Source: Paenibacillus sp. GSMTC-2017 (GTDB lineage: Bacteria; Bacillota; Bacilli; Paenibacillales; Paenibacillaceae). Taken from it: DNA of 64,000 bases. The position numbers and the translations under genes are program-made. Below the pieces are notes generated by a model. The model worked only from the letters and a program-made list of their open reading frames with translations, made no database searches and was not told where the DNA came from. Each line of letters starts with the position of its first letter. Positions within the stretch are counted from its first letter, which is position 1. The stretch is taken from assembly GCF_016019935.1 (NCBI RefSeq), contig NZ_JAECMT010000007.1:124001-188000 (forward strand), read 5' to 3'. Below are positions 53,709 to 63,749 of the stretch, in pieces.

Positions 53709-53842
53709 GGAGAGCATTAGCATTCAAGTTGTCACACATGTAACAAAAGCTGCGACGATGGGGAGAAGCAGGACGTTGTGGTGTTTCGGCAGTTCATTTA
53801 GTAACGGCCTTTGGTGTCGGCTTATGACAGGGGAGATTAATG

Positions 53843-54892
53843 ATGAGCACAAAGATTGGAGTAGCCATCGTCGGTTCAACCGGCTATGGTGGTGTGGAAT
53901 TGATTAGGTTATTAGCTTCGCATCCGCTTGTGGAAGTAACTTCCGTTATATCATCTTCAAACGCAGGAACACCAATAACAGAGGGTTATCCTCATTTAGC
54001 AGGTATTCAAGAGCAATTGCTCGATGATGTTGATCCGGCAGCAATCAAAGCTAAGGCAGATGTTGTATTTTTGGCGACGCCTCCTGGCGTAGCTGCTAAG
54101 TTAGCGCCTGATTTCCTAAACGCAGGTCTTAAATTAATTGATTTATCAGGCGACTTCCGTCTAAAATCACCATCGCTTTATGAGCAATGGTACAAGAAAC
54201 CTGCGGCAGATGAGCAATATTTGGAGCAGGCAGTCTTCGGTCTTTCTGAAATTTATGGCGATAACGTTCGTGATGTTGACTTTGTTTCCAATCCAGGCTG
54301 TTATCCGACAGCTACATTACTAGGTTTAGTACCAGCAGTCAAAGCGGGCTTTATTAATCCGGCAACAATCATCATTGATGCTAAAACCGGTCAATCTGGA
54401 GCAGGCAGAGGAGCTTCACTTGCCACACATTATTCTGAGCTAAATGAAAACTTTAAAGCGTACAAAGTGAATACGCATCAGCATGTTCCAGAAATTGAGA
54501 TGGTACTTTCTGATGTTGCGGGCAGTCCGGTTGTAATAACATTTACAACACATTTAGTTCCGATGACACGCGGCATCATGTCTACGATTTATGCTAGCGT
54601 CGATGGGAAATACTCTACTAAACAATTCATAGATTTATATAAAAGTTTCTACGAAGGGCGTAAATTTGTCCGTATTCGTCCAGAAGGCCAATTGCCTGCG
54701 ACGAAGGAAGTATGGGGCTCTAACTATTGCGATATCGGCTTTTCTGTTGATGAACGTACGAATCGGGTAACGATTATATCTGTCATCGACAACCTAGTTA
54801 AAGGTGCTGCAGGTCAAGCGATTCAAAACTTAAATCTAATGATGGGTTGGGACGAGACGTCTGGTTTGCAATTTGTTCCTGTCTATCCGTAA
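53843..54892 (+). CDS. argC: N-acetyl-gamma-glutamyl-phosphate reductase
   Basis: 349 residues from ATG 53843 (ATG 53840 is too near the AGGGGAGA site). Reduces N-acetylglutamyl phosphate to the semialdehyde. NADP-binding IVGSTGYGGVELIRLLASHP, the catalytic-Cys segment VSNPGCYPTATLLGL and the HQHVPEIE histidine region are clear. First gene of argCJBDFGH. Confidence 0.95.
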   Translation: MSTKIGVAIVGSTGYGGVELIRLLASHPLVEVTSVISSSNAGTPITEGYPHLAGIQEQLLDDVDPAAIKAKADVVFLATPPGVAAKLAPDFLNAGLKLIDLSGDFRLKSPSLYEQWYKKPAADEQYLEQAVFGLSEIYGDNVRDVDFVSNPGCYPTATLLGLVPAVKAGFINPATIIIDAKTGQSGAGRGASLATHYSELNENFKAYKVNTHQHVPEIEMVLSDVAGSPVVITFTTHLVPMTRGIMSTIYASVDGKYSTKQFIDLYKSFYEGRKFVRIRPEGQLPATKEVWGSNYCDIGFSVDERTNRVTIISVIDNLVKGAAGQAIQNLNLMMGWDETSGLQFVPVYP

Positions 54893-54927
54893 TTATATTT
54901 GTTTAATAGAAGGGGAAACGATGTACG

Positions 54928-56169
54928 ATGGGACAGATCAACAAGGAAACTCTGTTCTCGGTCGTTGCTGACGGCTCGATAACAACACCACAAGGATTTT
55001 TGGCTGGAGGCTTGCACTGTGGCCTTAAGAAAACAACTCGTTATGATCTTGGTGCGATAGTATGTGAAGTGCCTGCAACAGCAGCAGGCGTATATACAAC
55101 GAATGTGTTTCAAGCAGCTCCGCTGCAAGTAACGAAAGAAAGTATTGCAGCAAACGGAATATTGCGTGCCGTACTCGTTAATAGCGGTAACGCTAATGCT
55201 TGTACAGGCAAACAAGGTGAAGCTGACGCTTATGAGATGCGTTCACGTTTTGCTGAAGCGATTGGTGTTTCTGCTGATCAAGTTGCTGTAGCTTCAACAG
55301 GTGTAATTGGCGAAAACTTAAAGATGGATAAAGTGCGCCGCGGTATTGAAGGTTTGCCTCTGCAGTTAGATGGTGGCTTGCAAGGCGCAGAAGGTTTCTG
55401 CCAAGCGATTCTGACAACTGATTTGGTGCAAAAGATGGTTTGTGTGGAGTTGGAACTGAACGGTAAGCGTGTGTACGTGGCAGGTGCTGCAAAAGGTTCT
55501 GGCATGATTCATCCTAATATGGCGACTATGTTAGGTTTTGTTACGACGGATGCAAATATCGGCAGTCAGTCACTGCAAACGTTGCTTCGTCAGGCAACAG
55601 ACTTAACTTTTAATATGATTACGGTAGATGGTGATACAAGTACAAATGACATGCTTGTTGCGATGGCGAGTGGTTTGGCAGGGAATGCGGAGCTGACGGC
55701 TCAGCATGAAGATTACTCGGCATTTGCTGCGGCACTTACATTTGTATGTGAATATCTAGCGAAAGCCATTGCTAGAGATGGTGAAGGTGCAACTAAGCTC
55801 GTCGAAGTACAAGTACGCGGAGCAGTAAGTGATGAATCTGCTCAAGCTATTGCGAAGACAGTTATTGGCTCTTCCCTTGTGAAGTCAGCTGTGTTCGGAG
55901 CGGACGCAAACTGGGGCCGGATTATTGCGGCAGTAGGCCGTGCAGGCGAACCGGTTAATCCGGATACGGTAGACATTCGTCTTGGCGACATTATGACGTT
56001 AGAGCAATCGCGTCCAGTTGCGTTTGATGAAGAAATTGCTTTGGAGTATTTGAAGGGGGATACGGTCGTTATCCATGTAGATCTTCATATGGAAGATGGA
56101 GTAGCTACAGCTTGGGGCTGTGACCTTACGTATGACTATGTCCGCATTAATGCGGCTTATCGAACTTAG
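54928..56169 (+). CDS. argJ: Bifunctional glutamate N-acetyltransferase/ornithine acetyltransferase
   Basis: 413 residues. Recycles the acetyl group from N-acetylornithine to glutamate. Self-cleaves at the conserved HPNMA-TMLGF site, whose Thr (near residue 200) becomes the nucleophile. Other motifs: VLVNSGNANACTGKQG and NMITVDGDTSTNDM. Its presence explains why argA and argE are not needed in the cluster. Confidence 0.95.
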   Translation: MGQINKETLFSVVADGSITTPQGFLAGGLHCGLKKTTRYDLGAIVCEVPATAAGVYTTNVFQAAPLQVTKESIAANGILRAVLVNSGNANACTGKQGEADAYEMRSRFAEAIGVSADQVAVASTGVIGENLKMDKVRRGIEGLPLQLDGGLQGAEGFCQAILTTDLVQKMVCVELELNGKRVYVAGAAKGSGMIHPNMATMLGFVTTDANIGSQSLQTLLRQATDLTFNMITVDGDTSTNDMLVAMASGLAGNAELTAQHEDYSAFAAALTFVCEYLAKAIARDGEGATKLVEVQVRGAVSDESAQAIAKTVIGSSLVKSAVFGADANWGRIIAAVGRAGEPVNPDTVDIRLGDIMTLEQSRPVAFDEEIALEYLKGDTVVIHVDLHMEDGVATAWGCDLTYDYVRINAAYRT

Positions 56170-56199
56170 AGCTGCAGGGTGGAGGCGGGGAGCATAATG

Positions 56200-57006
56200 A
56201 TGGAACAGCGGTTTGTTATGAAATGTGGCGGCAGCACACTAGCAGCGCTGCCGAACAGCTTTTTCGATGAGCTGCGTGAGTTGCAGCAGTCTGGAGTGAA
56301 GCCTGTCATCGTACATGGCGGAGGTCCTGCCATATCAGAAACGCTAACAAAGCTAGGCATTGAAACGGAATTTGTAAATGGACTACGTAAGACGAATGAT
56401 GATGTTCTTAATGTCGTTGAGATGGTGCTTGCGGGCCGTATTAATAAAGAAATCGTTCGCAAAATCGGGATGAACGGTGCACAGGCGCTCGGCTTGTCAG
56501 GTGTAGACGGTGGTCTTATTACCGCTCAGCCAGTAGCTAACGCTTCAGAGATCGGATTTGTTGGCGATGTAACGGATGTAAATGCTTTTATTATCGAGGG
56601 CGTTATGGGAATGGGCTACATTCCGGTTATCGCACCAATTGGTATTGATGGAGAAGGTCAACGTTACAACATTAACGCGGATACCGCGGCAGGAGCAGTT
56701 GCGTCCCATTTGGGCGCCGATCGGATGATTGTGGTGACGGATGTTCCTGGTATTTTGAAGACGGTGGATGGAGTGAAGAAAGTACTCTCTACAGTGACGG
56801 TAGCTGAGATCGAAGAGATGATCGTAAGCGGTGAAATATATGGCGGCATGATTCCAAAGGTTCGTGCAGCAATTCAATGTATTCAAGGCCGTGTACGTGA
56901 GGTTGTTATCGTAAGTGGACAAGAAGCGGGTGTACTTACACGGGCGGTGCGTGAAGGCGGAGTTGGCACAAGCATCATGCAATCGAATGAAGGGCGGGTG
57001 AATTAA
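56200..57006 (+). CDS. argB: Acetylglutamate kinase
   Basis: 268 residues; ATG 56200 chosen because GGAGGCGGGG lies eight or more bases upstream. Amino acid kinase fold: MKCGGST at the N-terminus, VIVHGGGPAISETL, YNINADTAAGAVASHL. Catalyses the second step, usually the arginine-inhibited one. Confidence 0.95.
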   Translation: MEQRFVMKCGGSTLAALPNSFFDELRELQQSGVKPVIVHGGGPAISETLTKLGIETEFVNGLRKTNDDVLNVVEMVLAGRINKEIVRKIGMNGAQALGLSGVDGGLITAQPVANASEIGFVGDVTDVNAFIIEGVMGMGYIPVIAPIGIDGEGQRYNINADTAAGAVASHLGADRMIVVTDVPGILKTVDGVKKVLSTVTVAEIEEMIVSGEIYGGMIPKVRAAIQCIQGRVREVVIVSGQEAGVLTRAVREGGVGTSIMQSNEGRVN

Positions 57007-57008
57007 GG

Positions 57009-58196
57009 ATGAGTGAGACGATTACGGCGGCAGCTGCGGAAGCGTTGTTTCCTACATATGCACGTTTTCCTATTACGCTTGTGAAGGGTGAAGGTAGCTG
57101 GCTTTGGGATGATGCTGGAAATCGATATCTCGATTTCGTTAGCGGGATCGCTGTTACAAATTTGGGCCATGCACCTAAAGCGATCAAAGAAGCACTTGTT
57201 AAGCAGCTAGATGAGCTGTGGCATGTATCCAACCTATTCCAAATTCCGAACCAAGCTGAAGCTGCTAAGCTACTGACAGATAATAGCTGTGGTGATGCTG
57301 TGTTTTTCTGTAACTCGGGAGCAGAAGCAAACGAAGCTGCGATAAAGCTTGCTCGCCGCTATCAACAAGTAGCGCAAGGAAACGGTCGATACGAGATCAT
57401 TACATTCGAACAGTCCTTCCATGGGCGTACACTTGCGACGTTGACTGCTACTGGTCAAGCAAAAGTGAAGGAAGGTTATGCACCTTTGCCGGAAGGTTTT
57501 ACGACGATACTATTAAATGATATTTCAGCAGTCGAAGCAGCGGTCAGCGACAAAACTGCGGCAATTATGTTAGAGATGGTTCAGGCTGAAGGTGGCGTAT
57601 ACCCTGTCGATGGAACATATGTGAAGGCACTTGCTGAGCTTTGTCAGAAGGAAGGTATTCTGCTTATCGTAGATGAAATTCAGACAGGTATGGGTCGTAC
57701 AGGTAAGCTGTTCGCTTATGAGCATTTCGGCATTGAACCAGATATATTTACACTTGCGAAAGGACTCGGAAGCGGGTTCCCAGTAGGTGCAATGGTTGCG
57801 AAGGAGAGACTTCGTGAAGGTTTTACAGCTGGGAGCCATGGTTCAACATTCGGTGGAACACCGATTGCGACAGCGGCTGTAAAAGCAACAATTGAAACTA
57901 TTGTAGGTGATAAACTGTCTGCACGAGCGGCTGAACAAGGCGACTATCTGATGTCACAGCTTCGTGAGAAGTTGGCTGGTGTTAATAAAGTTCAAGATGT
58001 TAGAGGACTTGGTTTAATCGTCGGAATCGAATGTGACGGACCGGTAGCAAGTATTGTAACTGCGGCTCAAAAGCGTGGATTGCTCGTCATTACGGCTGGT
58101 CCGAACGTGATACGACTATTACCGAATTTGTTAGTAACGAAAGAAGAGATAGATGAAGCTGTAACGATATTAGCGGAGCTTCTTGAAGCTTCGTAA
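57009..58196 (+). CDS. argD: Acetylornithine aminotransferase
   Basis: 395 residues, two bases after argB. Class III PLP aminotransferase: FCNSGAEANEAAIKLARR, LIVDEIQTGMGRTG, and the PLP lysine in TLAKGLGSGFPVGA. Makes N-acetylornithine from the semialdehyde and glutamate. Confidence 0.96.
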   Translation: MSETITAAAAEALFPTYARFPITLVKGEGSWLWDDAGNRYLDFVSGIAVTNLGHAPKAIKEALVKQLDELWHVSNLFQIPNQAEAAKLLTDNSCGDAVFFCNSGAEANEAAIKLARRYQQVAQGNGRYEIITFEQSFHGRTLATLTATGQAKVKEGYAPLPEGFTTILLNDISAVEAAVSDKTAAIMLEMVQAEGGVYPVDGTYVKALAELCQKEGILLIVDEIQTGMGRTGKLFAYEHFGIEPDIFTLAKGLGSGFPVGAMVAKERLREGFTAGSHGSTFGGTPIATAAVKATIETIVGDKLSARAAEQGDYLMSQLREKLAGVNKVQDVRGLGLIVGIECDGPVASIVTAAQKRGLLVITAGPNVIRLLPNLLVTKEEIDEAVTILAELLEAS

Positions 58197-58213
58197 AGAA
58201 GGAGGAAATACAC

Positions 58214-59170
58214 ATGCAAGTCGTAAACGAAGAGTTAGCCCATAGTTTAAAAGGTCGCGATTTCCTTATGCTCGTTGATTTCAAGCCAGAGGAATTGCAC
58301 TACCTAATCAACTTGGCGATAGATTTGAAGAAGAAACAAAAAGCTGGCGAAACCCATCATATTTTGAAGGGTAAAACGTTAGGCATGATTTTTGAAAAAT
58401 CGTCGACGCGCACGCGCGTTTCTTTTGAAGTCGGAATGTATCAACTAGGTGGTCAAGGGTTGTTTCTAAGCGGAAACGATCTACAGATAGGCCGTGGAGA
58501 AACGATTTGGGATACAGCACAAACATTGTCCCGTTACTTGGACGGAATTATGATTCGTACGTTCGCACATCGCAAAGTGGTTGAGCTTGCAAGAGGTGCT
58601 ACGATTCCTGTTATAAATGGTTTGACTGACTTATCGCATCCTTGCCAGGCGCTTGCTGACTTCCAAACGATTGTTGAGAAAAAAGGTCGCCTAGAGGGCT
58701 TAAAGATTGCTTATGTCGGGGATGGCAACAACATGGCTCACTCCCTAATGATGGGCGCAGCTAAGCTAGGTATGCATATGTCTATCGCGACACCGGAAGG
58801 TTATGAGCCGGATTCCGATATTATCGTGCAAACAAAAGCGAATGCAGCAGAAACAGGCTCACGCCTCGTTGTTACTCATGATCCGAAGGAAGCTATCGCT
58901 GATGCAGATATTATTTATACGGATGTATGGGCGAGTATGGGTCAGGAAGCAGAGCAGAAGGAACGCGAGGTTGCTTTTGCCAACTTCCAGATCAATGACG
59001 AGCTTGTGAAATATGCGAAAAAGGACTTTCAATTTATGCATTGTCTTCCGGCACATCGCGGTGAAGAAGTTAGCGAAAGTGTTATCGACGGCGCTCATTC
59101 TATCATATTTGATCAGGCAGAAAATCGTCTCCATGCGCAAAAAGCGATCATGGCAGCAATTATGTCTTAA
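58214..59170 (+). CDS. argF: Ornithine carbamoyltransferase
   Basis: 318 residues, GAAGGAGG upstream. Carbamoyl-phosphate site SSTRTRVSFEVG, HPCQALAD for substrate, DVWASMGQE, and HCLPAHRG near the C-terminus. Makes citrulline. No carAB is in view, so carbamoyl phosphate comes from elsewhere in the genome. Confidence 0.96.
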   Translation: MQVVNEELAHSLKGRDFLMLVDFKPEELHYLINLAIDLKKKQKAGETHHILKGKTLGMIFEKSSTRTRVSFEVGMYQLGGQGLFLSGNDLQIGRGETIWDTAQTLSRYLDGIMIRTFAHRKVVELARGATIPVINGLTDLSHPCQALADFQTIVEKKGRLEGLKIAYVGDGNNMAHSLMMGAAKLGMHMSIATPEGYEPDSDIIVQTKANAAETGSRLVVTHDPKEAIADADIIYTDVWASMGQEAEQKEREVAFANFQINDELVKYAKKDFQFMHCLPAHRGEEVSESVIDGAHSIIFDQAENRLHAQKAIMAAIMS

Positions 59171-59213
59171 TTTATAACTTACATTATACGTTTGAAGGGG
59201 AGTTAGAGAGACT

Positions 59214-60449
59214 ATGGCTAAGGAAAAAATCGTGTTGGCCTATTCCGGCGGTTTGGATACATCGGTCATTTTAAAATGGTTGAAAGAAACATACGACGCT
59301 GAAATTATTGCGTTCACGGCAGATATCGGACAAAAGGATGAGCTTGATGGGCTTGAGGCAAAAGCTCTTGCTACAGGAGCTTCAAAGGTTTATATCGACG
59401 ATCTACGTGATGAGTTCGCAAAAGACTTTATCTATCCCATGTTCCAAGCAGGTACGATGTATGAAGGACAATACCTTCTTGGTACTTCCATCGCTCGTCC
59501 TCTAATCGCTAAACGTATGGTCGACATTGCTCGCGCTGAAGGCGCAACGGCAATCGCACATGGCGCAACGGGTAAAGGAAATGACCAGGTTCGTTTCGAA
59601 CTAACGGCTGCTGCACTTGCACCTGAGATCGGTGTAATTGCTCCTTGGCGTCTAGAAGCTTTCCGTGAGCAGTTCCCGGGCCGTGCAGAAATGATCGCAT
59701 ATGCTGAAAAACATGGCATACCGGTTACTGCATCTGCTGCTAAACCTTATTCTACTGATCGCAACTTGCTTCATATCAGCTTTGAGAGCGGTATGCTTGA
59801 AGACCCGTGGTTTGATCCAAGCTCGGAAGAAAATGAAGAGATGTACGTACTTAGCGTATCTCCAGAGCGCGCTCCAGATCAATCCGAATATGTAGAGCTA
59901 ACTTTTGAGCAAGGTGATTGTACAGCTGTGAACGGCGAATCGCTTAGCCCATTGGCAGTAATGGAGCGTCTAAATGAGCTCGGCGGCAAACATGGCATCG
60001 GCCGTGTAGATATGGTAGAAAATCGCTTCGTTGGTATGAAGAGTCGCGGCGTGTATGAAACTCCGGGCGGAACGATCCTGTTTACCGCTCATCGTAAGAT
60101 GGAATCTTTAACGATGGATCGTGAAGTGATGCATCTTCGTGATTCACTAATTGCGAAATATAGTCAGTTAGTATATAACGGTTTCTGGTTTGCACCAGAG
60201 CGTCTAGCACTTCAAGCGCTTGTAACGGAGTCGCAGAAAAACGTGACAGGTGTCGTTCGTTTGAAGCTGTATAAAGGTAATGTTATCGGCGCTGGCGTAC
60301 AGAGCCCTGTGAGCTTGTACAATCCAGATATCGCGACGATGGAAGCAGATCCGTCGAAAGCTTACGATCAAGGCGATGCGACAGGCTTTATTCGTCTAAA
60401 CGCACTTAGATTGAAAGTATCCTCTGGCGTAGAACAAAGTAAAAACTAA
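59214..60449 (+). CDS. argG: Argininosuccinate synthase
   Basis: 411 residues. Joins citrulline and aspartate with ATP. N-terminal pyrophosphatase loop [15 protein letters not shown] and the later [15 protein letters not shown] are diagnostic. 43 bases after argF. Confidence 0.97.
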   Translation: MAKEKIVLAYSGGLDTSVILKWLKETYDAEIIAFTADIGQKDELDGLEAKALATGASKVYIDDLRDEFAKDFIYPMFQAGTMYEGQYLLGTSIARPLIAKRMVDIARAEGATAIAHGATGKGNDQVRFELTAAALAPEIGVIAPWRLEAFREQFPGRAEMIAYAEKHGIPVTASAAKPYSTDRNLLHISFESGMLEDPWFDPSSEENEEMYVLSVSPERAPDQSEYVELTFEQGDCTAVNGESLSPLAVMERLNELGGKHGIGRVDMVENRFVGMKSRGVYETPGGTILFTAHRKMESLTMDREVMHLRDSLIAKYSQLVYNGFWFAPERLALQALVTESQKNVTGVVRLKLYKGNVIGAGVQSPVSLYNPDIATMEADPSKAYDQGDATGFIRLNALRLKVSSGVEQSKN

Positions 60450-60463
60450 TAACCGGTTAAGGA

Positions 60464-60500
60464 CGGAAGCTCGCATCGCTCGCGCGGTAGGGCTTCCGTT
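60464..60500 (+). repeat. Intercistronic hairpin between argG and argH
   Basis: ACGGAAGC (60464-60471) pairs with GCTTCCGT (60493-60500); the 21-base loop is GC-rich (CGCTCGCGCGG). No T run, so it is more likely an mRNA-stability or attenuation element than a terminator. Confidence 0.6.
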
Positions 60501-60532
60501 CCCTTGCATCCGGAAGGGAGTGCTTAATTACG

Positions 60533-61948
60533 ATGAGTAAACTATGGGGCGGTCGTTTTACGAAACAGACAGATCAGTTGGTTGAAGAATATACAGCATC
60601 CATTATGTTCGACAAAGAGTTAGCTGAAGAAGATATTCAAGGAAGTCTGGCGCACGTAACGATGTTAGGAAGACAAGGTATCTTGCCTGCGGATGATGTG
60701 GAGAAGATCAAAGACGGTCTTCACCGCGTTCTTCAACGCATCAAACGTGATGACATCGAGTTTTCGATCGGTGATGAAGATATTCATATGAATATCGAAA
60801 AAACACTAATTGATGATGTAGGATCTGTTGGCGGTAAGCTGCATACCGGACGTAGCCGTAACGATCAAGTGGCGACAGATATGCACTTGTGGCTGCGTAA
60901 ACGTGTCGTAGAATTTGTGGACATGTTGTATAAGCTTCAATCGGCTCTAGTTGAGCAGGCAAAAGCAAACATAGACACTATTGTGCCTGGTTATACGCAT
61001 CTTCAACGTGCACAGCCGATTCTATTCGCACATCATTTGATGGCTTATGTTTCGATGTTCGGACGTGATATTGAGCGTCTTCAAGATAGCTACAAACGTA
61101 TTAACGTACTTCCGCTTGGCGCAGGGGCGCTTGCAGGAACAACCTTCCCAATCGATCGCCACTTCGTGGCGAGAGAACTGAAATTCGATCGCGTATACGA
61201 AAATAGTCTTGATGCAGTTAGTGATCGCGATTTTATTTTGGAGTTTCTATCGCATGCTTCCATCATTATGATGCATCTGTCACGCCTTAGTGAGGAACTT
61301 ATATTGTGGTCAAGCACAGAGTTCCACTTCGTGGAGCTCGATGATGCATTCTGCACAGGCAGCAGCATTATGCCGCAGAAGAAAAACCCCGATGTTCCAG
61401 AGCTTGTTCGAGGCAAAACGGGACGTGTATACGGCAATCTCGTTGGTTTGCTGACAGTGCTTAAGTCATTGCCGCTTGCGTACAACAAAGATATGCAAGA
61501 GGATAAAGAAGGTATGTTCGACACGGTGAAGACGCTACAAGGTGCTCTTCAGTTGTTCGCGCCAATGATTGCGACGATGAAAGTGAACAAGGATCGTATG
61601 CGTCAAGCTGTTAACCAAGATTTCTCCAACGCAACAGACATTGCAGATTTCCTCGTTGGCAAAGGATTGCCTTTCCGTCAAGCGCATGAGGTTATCGGCA
61701 AGACGGTGCTCTATTGTATCGAACAAAACAAGTTTTTGCTCGATTTGACAATTGAAGAATTCAAGAAGTTTTCAAGCTTGTTCGACGATCGTATCTACGC
61801 AGTGCTTCAGCCTGAGCAGGTCGTGAACGCACGTAATGTATATGGCGGTACAGCAAAAGTACAAGTTGAAGGTGCTATTGGCCGAGCGGATGCGGCTCTT
61901 GCAGAAACGGCTGCATGGGTAACAGAGTATTTGGAGCGTAGTAGATAG
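60533..61948 (+). CDS. argH: Argininosuccinate lyase
   Basis: 471 residues, GGAAGGGAG upstream. Splits argininosuccinate into arginine and fumarate. Family signature [19 protein letters not shown], plus [17 protein letters not shown] and [13 protein letters not shown]. Last gene of the cluster; strong terminator follows. Confidence 0.97.
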   Translation: MSKLWGGRFTKQTDQLVEEYTASIMFDKELAEEDIQGSLAHVTMLGRQGILPADDVEKIKDGLHRVLQRIKRDDIEFSIGDEDIHMNIEKTLIDDVGSVGGKLHTGRSRNDQVATDMHLWLRKRVVEFVDMLYKLQSALVEQAKANIDTIVPGYTHLQRAQPILFAHHLMAYVSMFGRDIERLQDSYKRINVLPLGAGALAGTTFPIDRHFVARELKFDRVYENSLDAVSDRDFILEFLSHASIIMMHLSRLSEELILWSSTEFHFVELDDAFCTGSSIMPQKKNPDVPELVRGKTGRVYGNLVGLLTVLKSLPLAYNKDMQEDKEGMFDTVKTLQGALQLFAPMIATMKVNKDRMRQAVNQDFSNATDIADFLVGKGLPFRQAHEVIGKTVLYCIEQNKFLLDLTIEEFKKFSSLFDDRIYAVLQPEQVVNARNVYGGTAKVQVEGAIGRADAALAETAAWVTEYLERSR

Positions 61949-61973
61949 GGTAGGACTTTGCTAGTTGAAAAGG

Positions 61974-62027
61974 AAAAGGTGCTATCTCATAAGTAGAGAA
62001 ATCTACTTATGAGACAGCACCTTTTTT
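61974..62027 (+). terminator. Very strong terminator after argH
   Basis: A stem of about 24 base pairs with one mismatch: AAAAGGTGCT, TCTCATAAGTAGA, GAAA loop, TCTACTTATGAGA, AGCACC, then T6. Confidence 0.95.
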
Positions 62028-62036
62028 GTGCACGCG

Positions 62037-62073
62037 GGGCAGGTTAACCCTAGAAAATCGGGTTAACCTGCCC
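62037..62073. repeat. Perfect 14-base inverted repeat between convergent argH and vanW genes
   Basis: GGGCAGGTTAACCC (62037-62050), nine-base spacer, GGGTTAACCTGCCC (62060-62073). No T run on either side. It may be the 3' end structure of the reverse-strand gene. Confidence 0.7.
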
Positions 62074-62095
62074 TCCGCTCTACATAAAAATCCGC

Positions 62096-63541
62096 TTAAA
62101 TGCCATCTTCCACTATACCATCAGTTGGTGTTGGATTCGCAGGTGGTGCAGGAGTAGCATGAAGTGAGTCCGGCCCTACCTCGATAATAGTAGGTTGCGC
62201 TCGATAGGTATCTTTGGAGACGCGTTCGCGCGATACTGAAATGCCATCGCGAATAAGCGTGCGGAACGTTTCTACGATAAAGCCAGGTTTTCCTTTCTCT
62301 ACAATGACACTTTTACCTACAGGAAGCTCAGCGTTAACGACCTGTTGCGTCTTCGACGGTATCGTCTCTAGCGTTATGGATTCAATGTCGTAGTGCTCAT
62401 TAGCTGGTTTTGATCCGAACAATTTGACGGTCAACTTACGATTCTTAACTTCTGTTCGAATAAGGATTGCTTTGCCCGTATTGTTACGGAACTTGAAGTC
62501 GATTGTATCTGTTGCGTATGTCGCATCTTGCCCTACAGGCATATAAGCAACAGGCAGAGAGTGGTTGCGACGTGAAACGATATCAAGCCCAGAGCGAAGA
62601 ACTGCTTGATATAATGTACTGGATACTTGGCAAATTCCGCCTCCGATTCCTGGCACAAACTTCCCGTTCAAAATAACAGGAGCTTCTTTGTACGTATGAC
62701 GCTTCTCCGCCTCGGCAATTAGTTTACTGTATGAGAACGTCTCACCCGGCGCTAAATACCAGTCGTGCAATGTTTCTGCTGTAACCGTTACATTATGTGC
62801 GCGTCCTTCTGCACTTGTTGCGAATGAGGTTGTGTACGAAATAATTTTTCGATCAATTCCCTCTGCTTTCAACTTCTCCAAAGTAATTTCAGGTTGAATA
62901 ACTTTTATTGGAAGTGGGGAATGAAACAACTTATCCTCATTAGTAAGTGTGCGGCCAATTGCTTTTTCCTGCAAAAGAATCCATCCATTCACGTTACTAA
63001 GTAGCCCGTCAATATCTAGGCGGTAAGCATCGGAGTGTGCCTCATATTGAACTTCATCCGTGTCCGAAATGAAGCGCCTAGCATTTTTGGACTCATTCTT
63101 TTCGATCCAGCCCCACTGCTCCCGCAGGGCAGCATCTAACGCCTCTTGGTCCCAGCTCTGCGATAGCGTGTAGCTTTGTGAAAACTTATACCGATATAAG
63201 GCGCGATCCCATAGACTTCCTTCTCTAAGCTTAAGCAATCCCTCGCGTGCTCCTACAAACTCTGCTCGATAACCAAGCTCAGTAACATCCCAACTTTTTT
63301 TGTCGTTAGCTACTTGATTGGCTACTACTGTAATTTTTCTTGCTAGTAGTGAACGCTCGTACTTATCAATGAAATCAATTGCCTGATCGATGGACATCCC
63401 CCCAAGTGCAACGACTCCCGTATGAACACCTTCAGGAACGCTATCCTGATTAGAATAGCGCCAAATTAAAGTCATACCGATTGCTAAAAGAAGTATTAAA
63501 ACTGAAAGAATGATGGTGATCGTGAATCGAAATTTCTTCAT
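62096..63541 (-). CDS. VanW family protein
   Basis: 481 residues on the reverse strand. ATG at 63541 is chosen (GGGAAGGGTG upstream); the open frame continues upstream to 63706 but those 55 residues lack a start signal. One N-terminal membrane anchor (FTITIILSVLILLLAIGMTL), then a PG_binding_4-like domain (about 90-220), then the VanW domain (about 265-400) with HDWYLAPGETFSYSKLI and GIGGGICQVSSTLYQAVLRSG, and a G5-like end. Found in many firmicutes (YoaR in B. subtilis). A wall-associated role is inferred; it is not evidence of vancomycin resistance. A Pro/Thr-rich tail ends the protein. Confidence 0.9.
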   Translation of the reverse strand: MKKFRFTITIILSVLILLLAIGMTLIWRYSNQDSVPEGVHTGVVALGGMSIDQAIDFIDKYERSLLARKITVVANQVANDKKSWDVTELGYRAEFVGAREGLLKLREGSLWDRALYRYKFSQSYTLSQSWDQEALDAALREQWGWIEKNESKNARRFISDTDEVQYEAHSDAYRLDIDGLLSNVNGWILLQEKAIGRTLTNEDKLFHSPLPIKVIQPEITLEKLKAEGIDRKIISYTTSFATSAEGRAHNVTVTAETLHDWYLAPGETFSYSKLIAEAEKRHTYKEAPVILNGKFVPGIGGGICQVSSTLYQAVLRSGLDIVSRRNHSLPVAYMPVGQDATYATDTIDFKFRNNTGKAILIRTEVKNRKLTVKLFGSKPANEHYDIESITLETIPSKTQQVVNAELPVGKSVIVEKGKPGFIVETFRTLIRDGISVSRERVSKDTYRAQPTIIEVGPDSLHATPAPPANPTPTDGIVEDGI

Positions 63542-63749
63542 TGTGATAGACACCCTTCCCGAGTAAATAGACAGTTCTACATCTATATGCAGGAGTTCCA
63601 ATGATTTTGCATCATTTAAAAAATGAAGAAAATTCGACATTTGCGACGATAATGAGAATTGTGAAAAAACAAGAAACGGCGCCACTGTTGAAGGAATTAG
63701 CCGCAAGCTGTCGAAATACTAGAATTGACTACATACAGGATGTGATGAC

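Noticed and set aside
53740..53840. T-box-like start (GACGATGGGGAGAAG) before argC
   Set aside because: The conserved T-box sequence and an antiterminator/terminator pair are absent and the leader is too short.
53707..53907. 66-codon frame in the argC leader
   Set aside because: It overlaps argC in another frame, has no good ribosome binding site and no recognisable product.
62096..63541. Vancomycin-resistance gene
   Set aside because: VanW-domain proteins are common in firmicutes, and no vanH, vanA or vanX genes are nearby.
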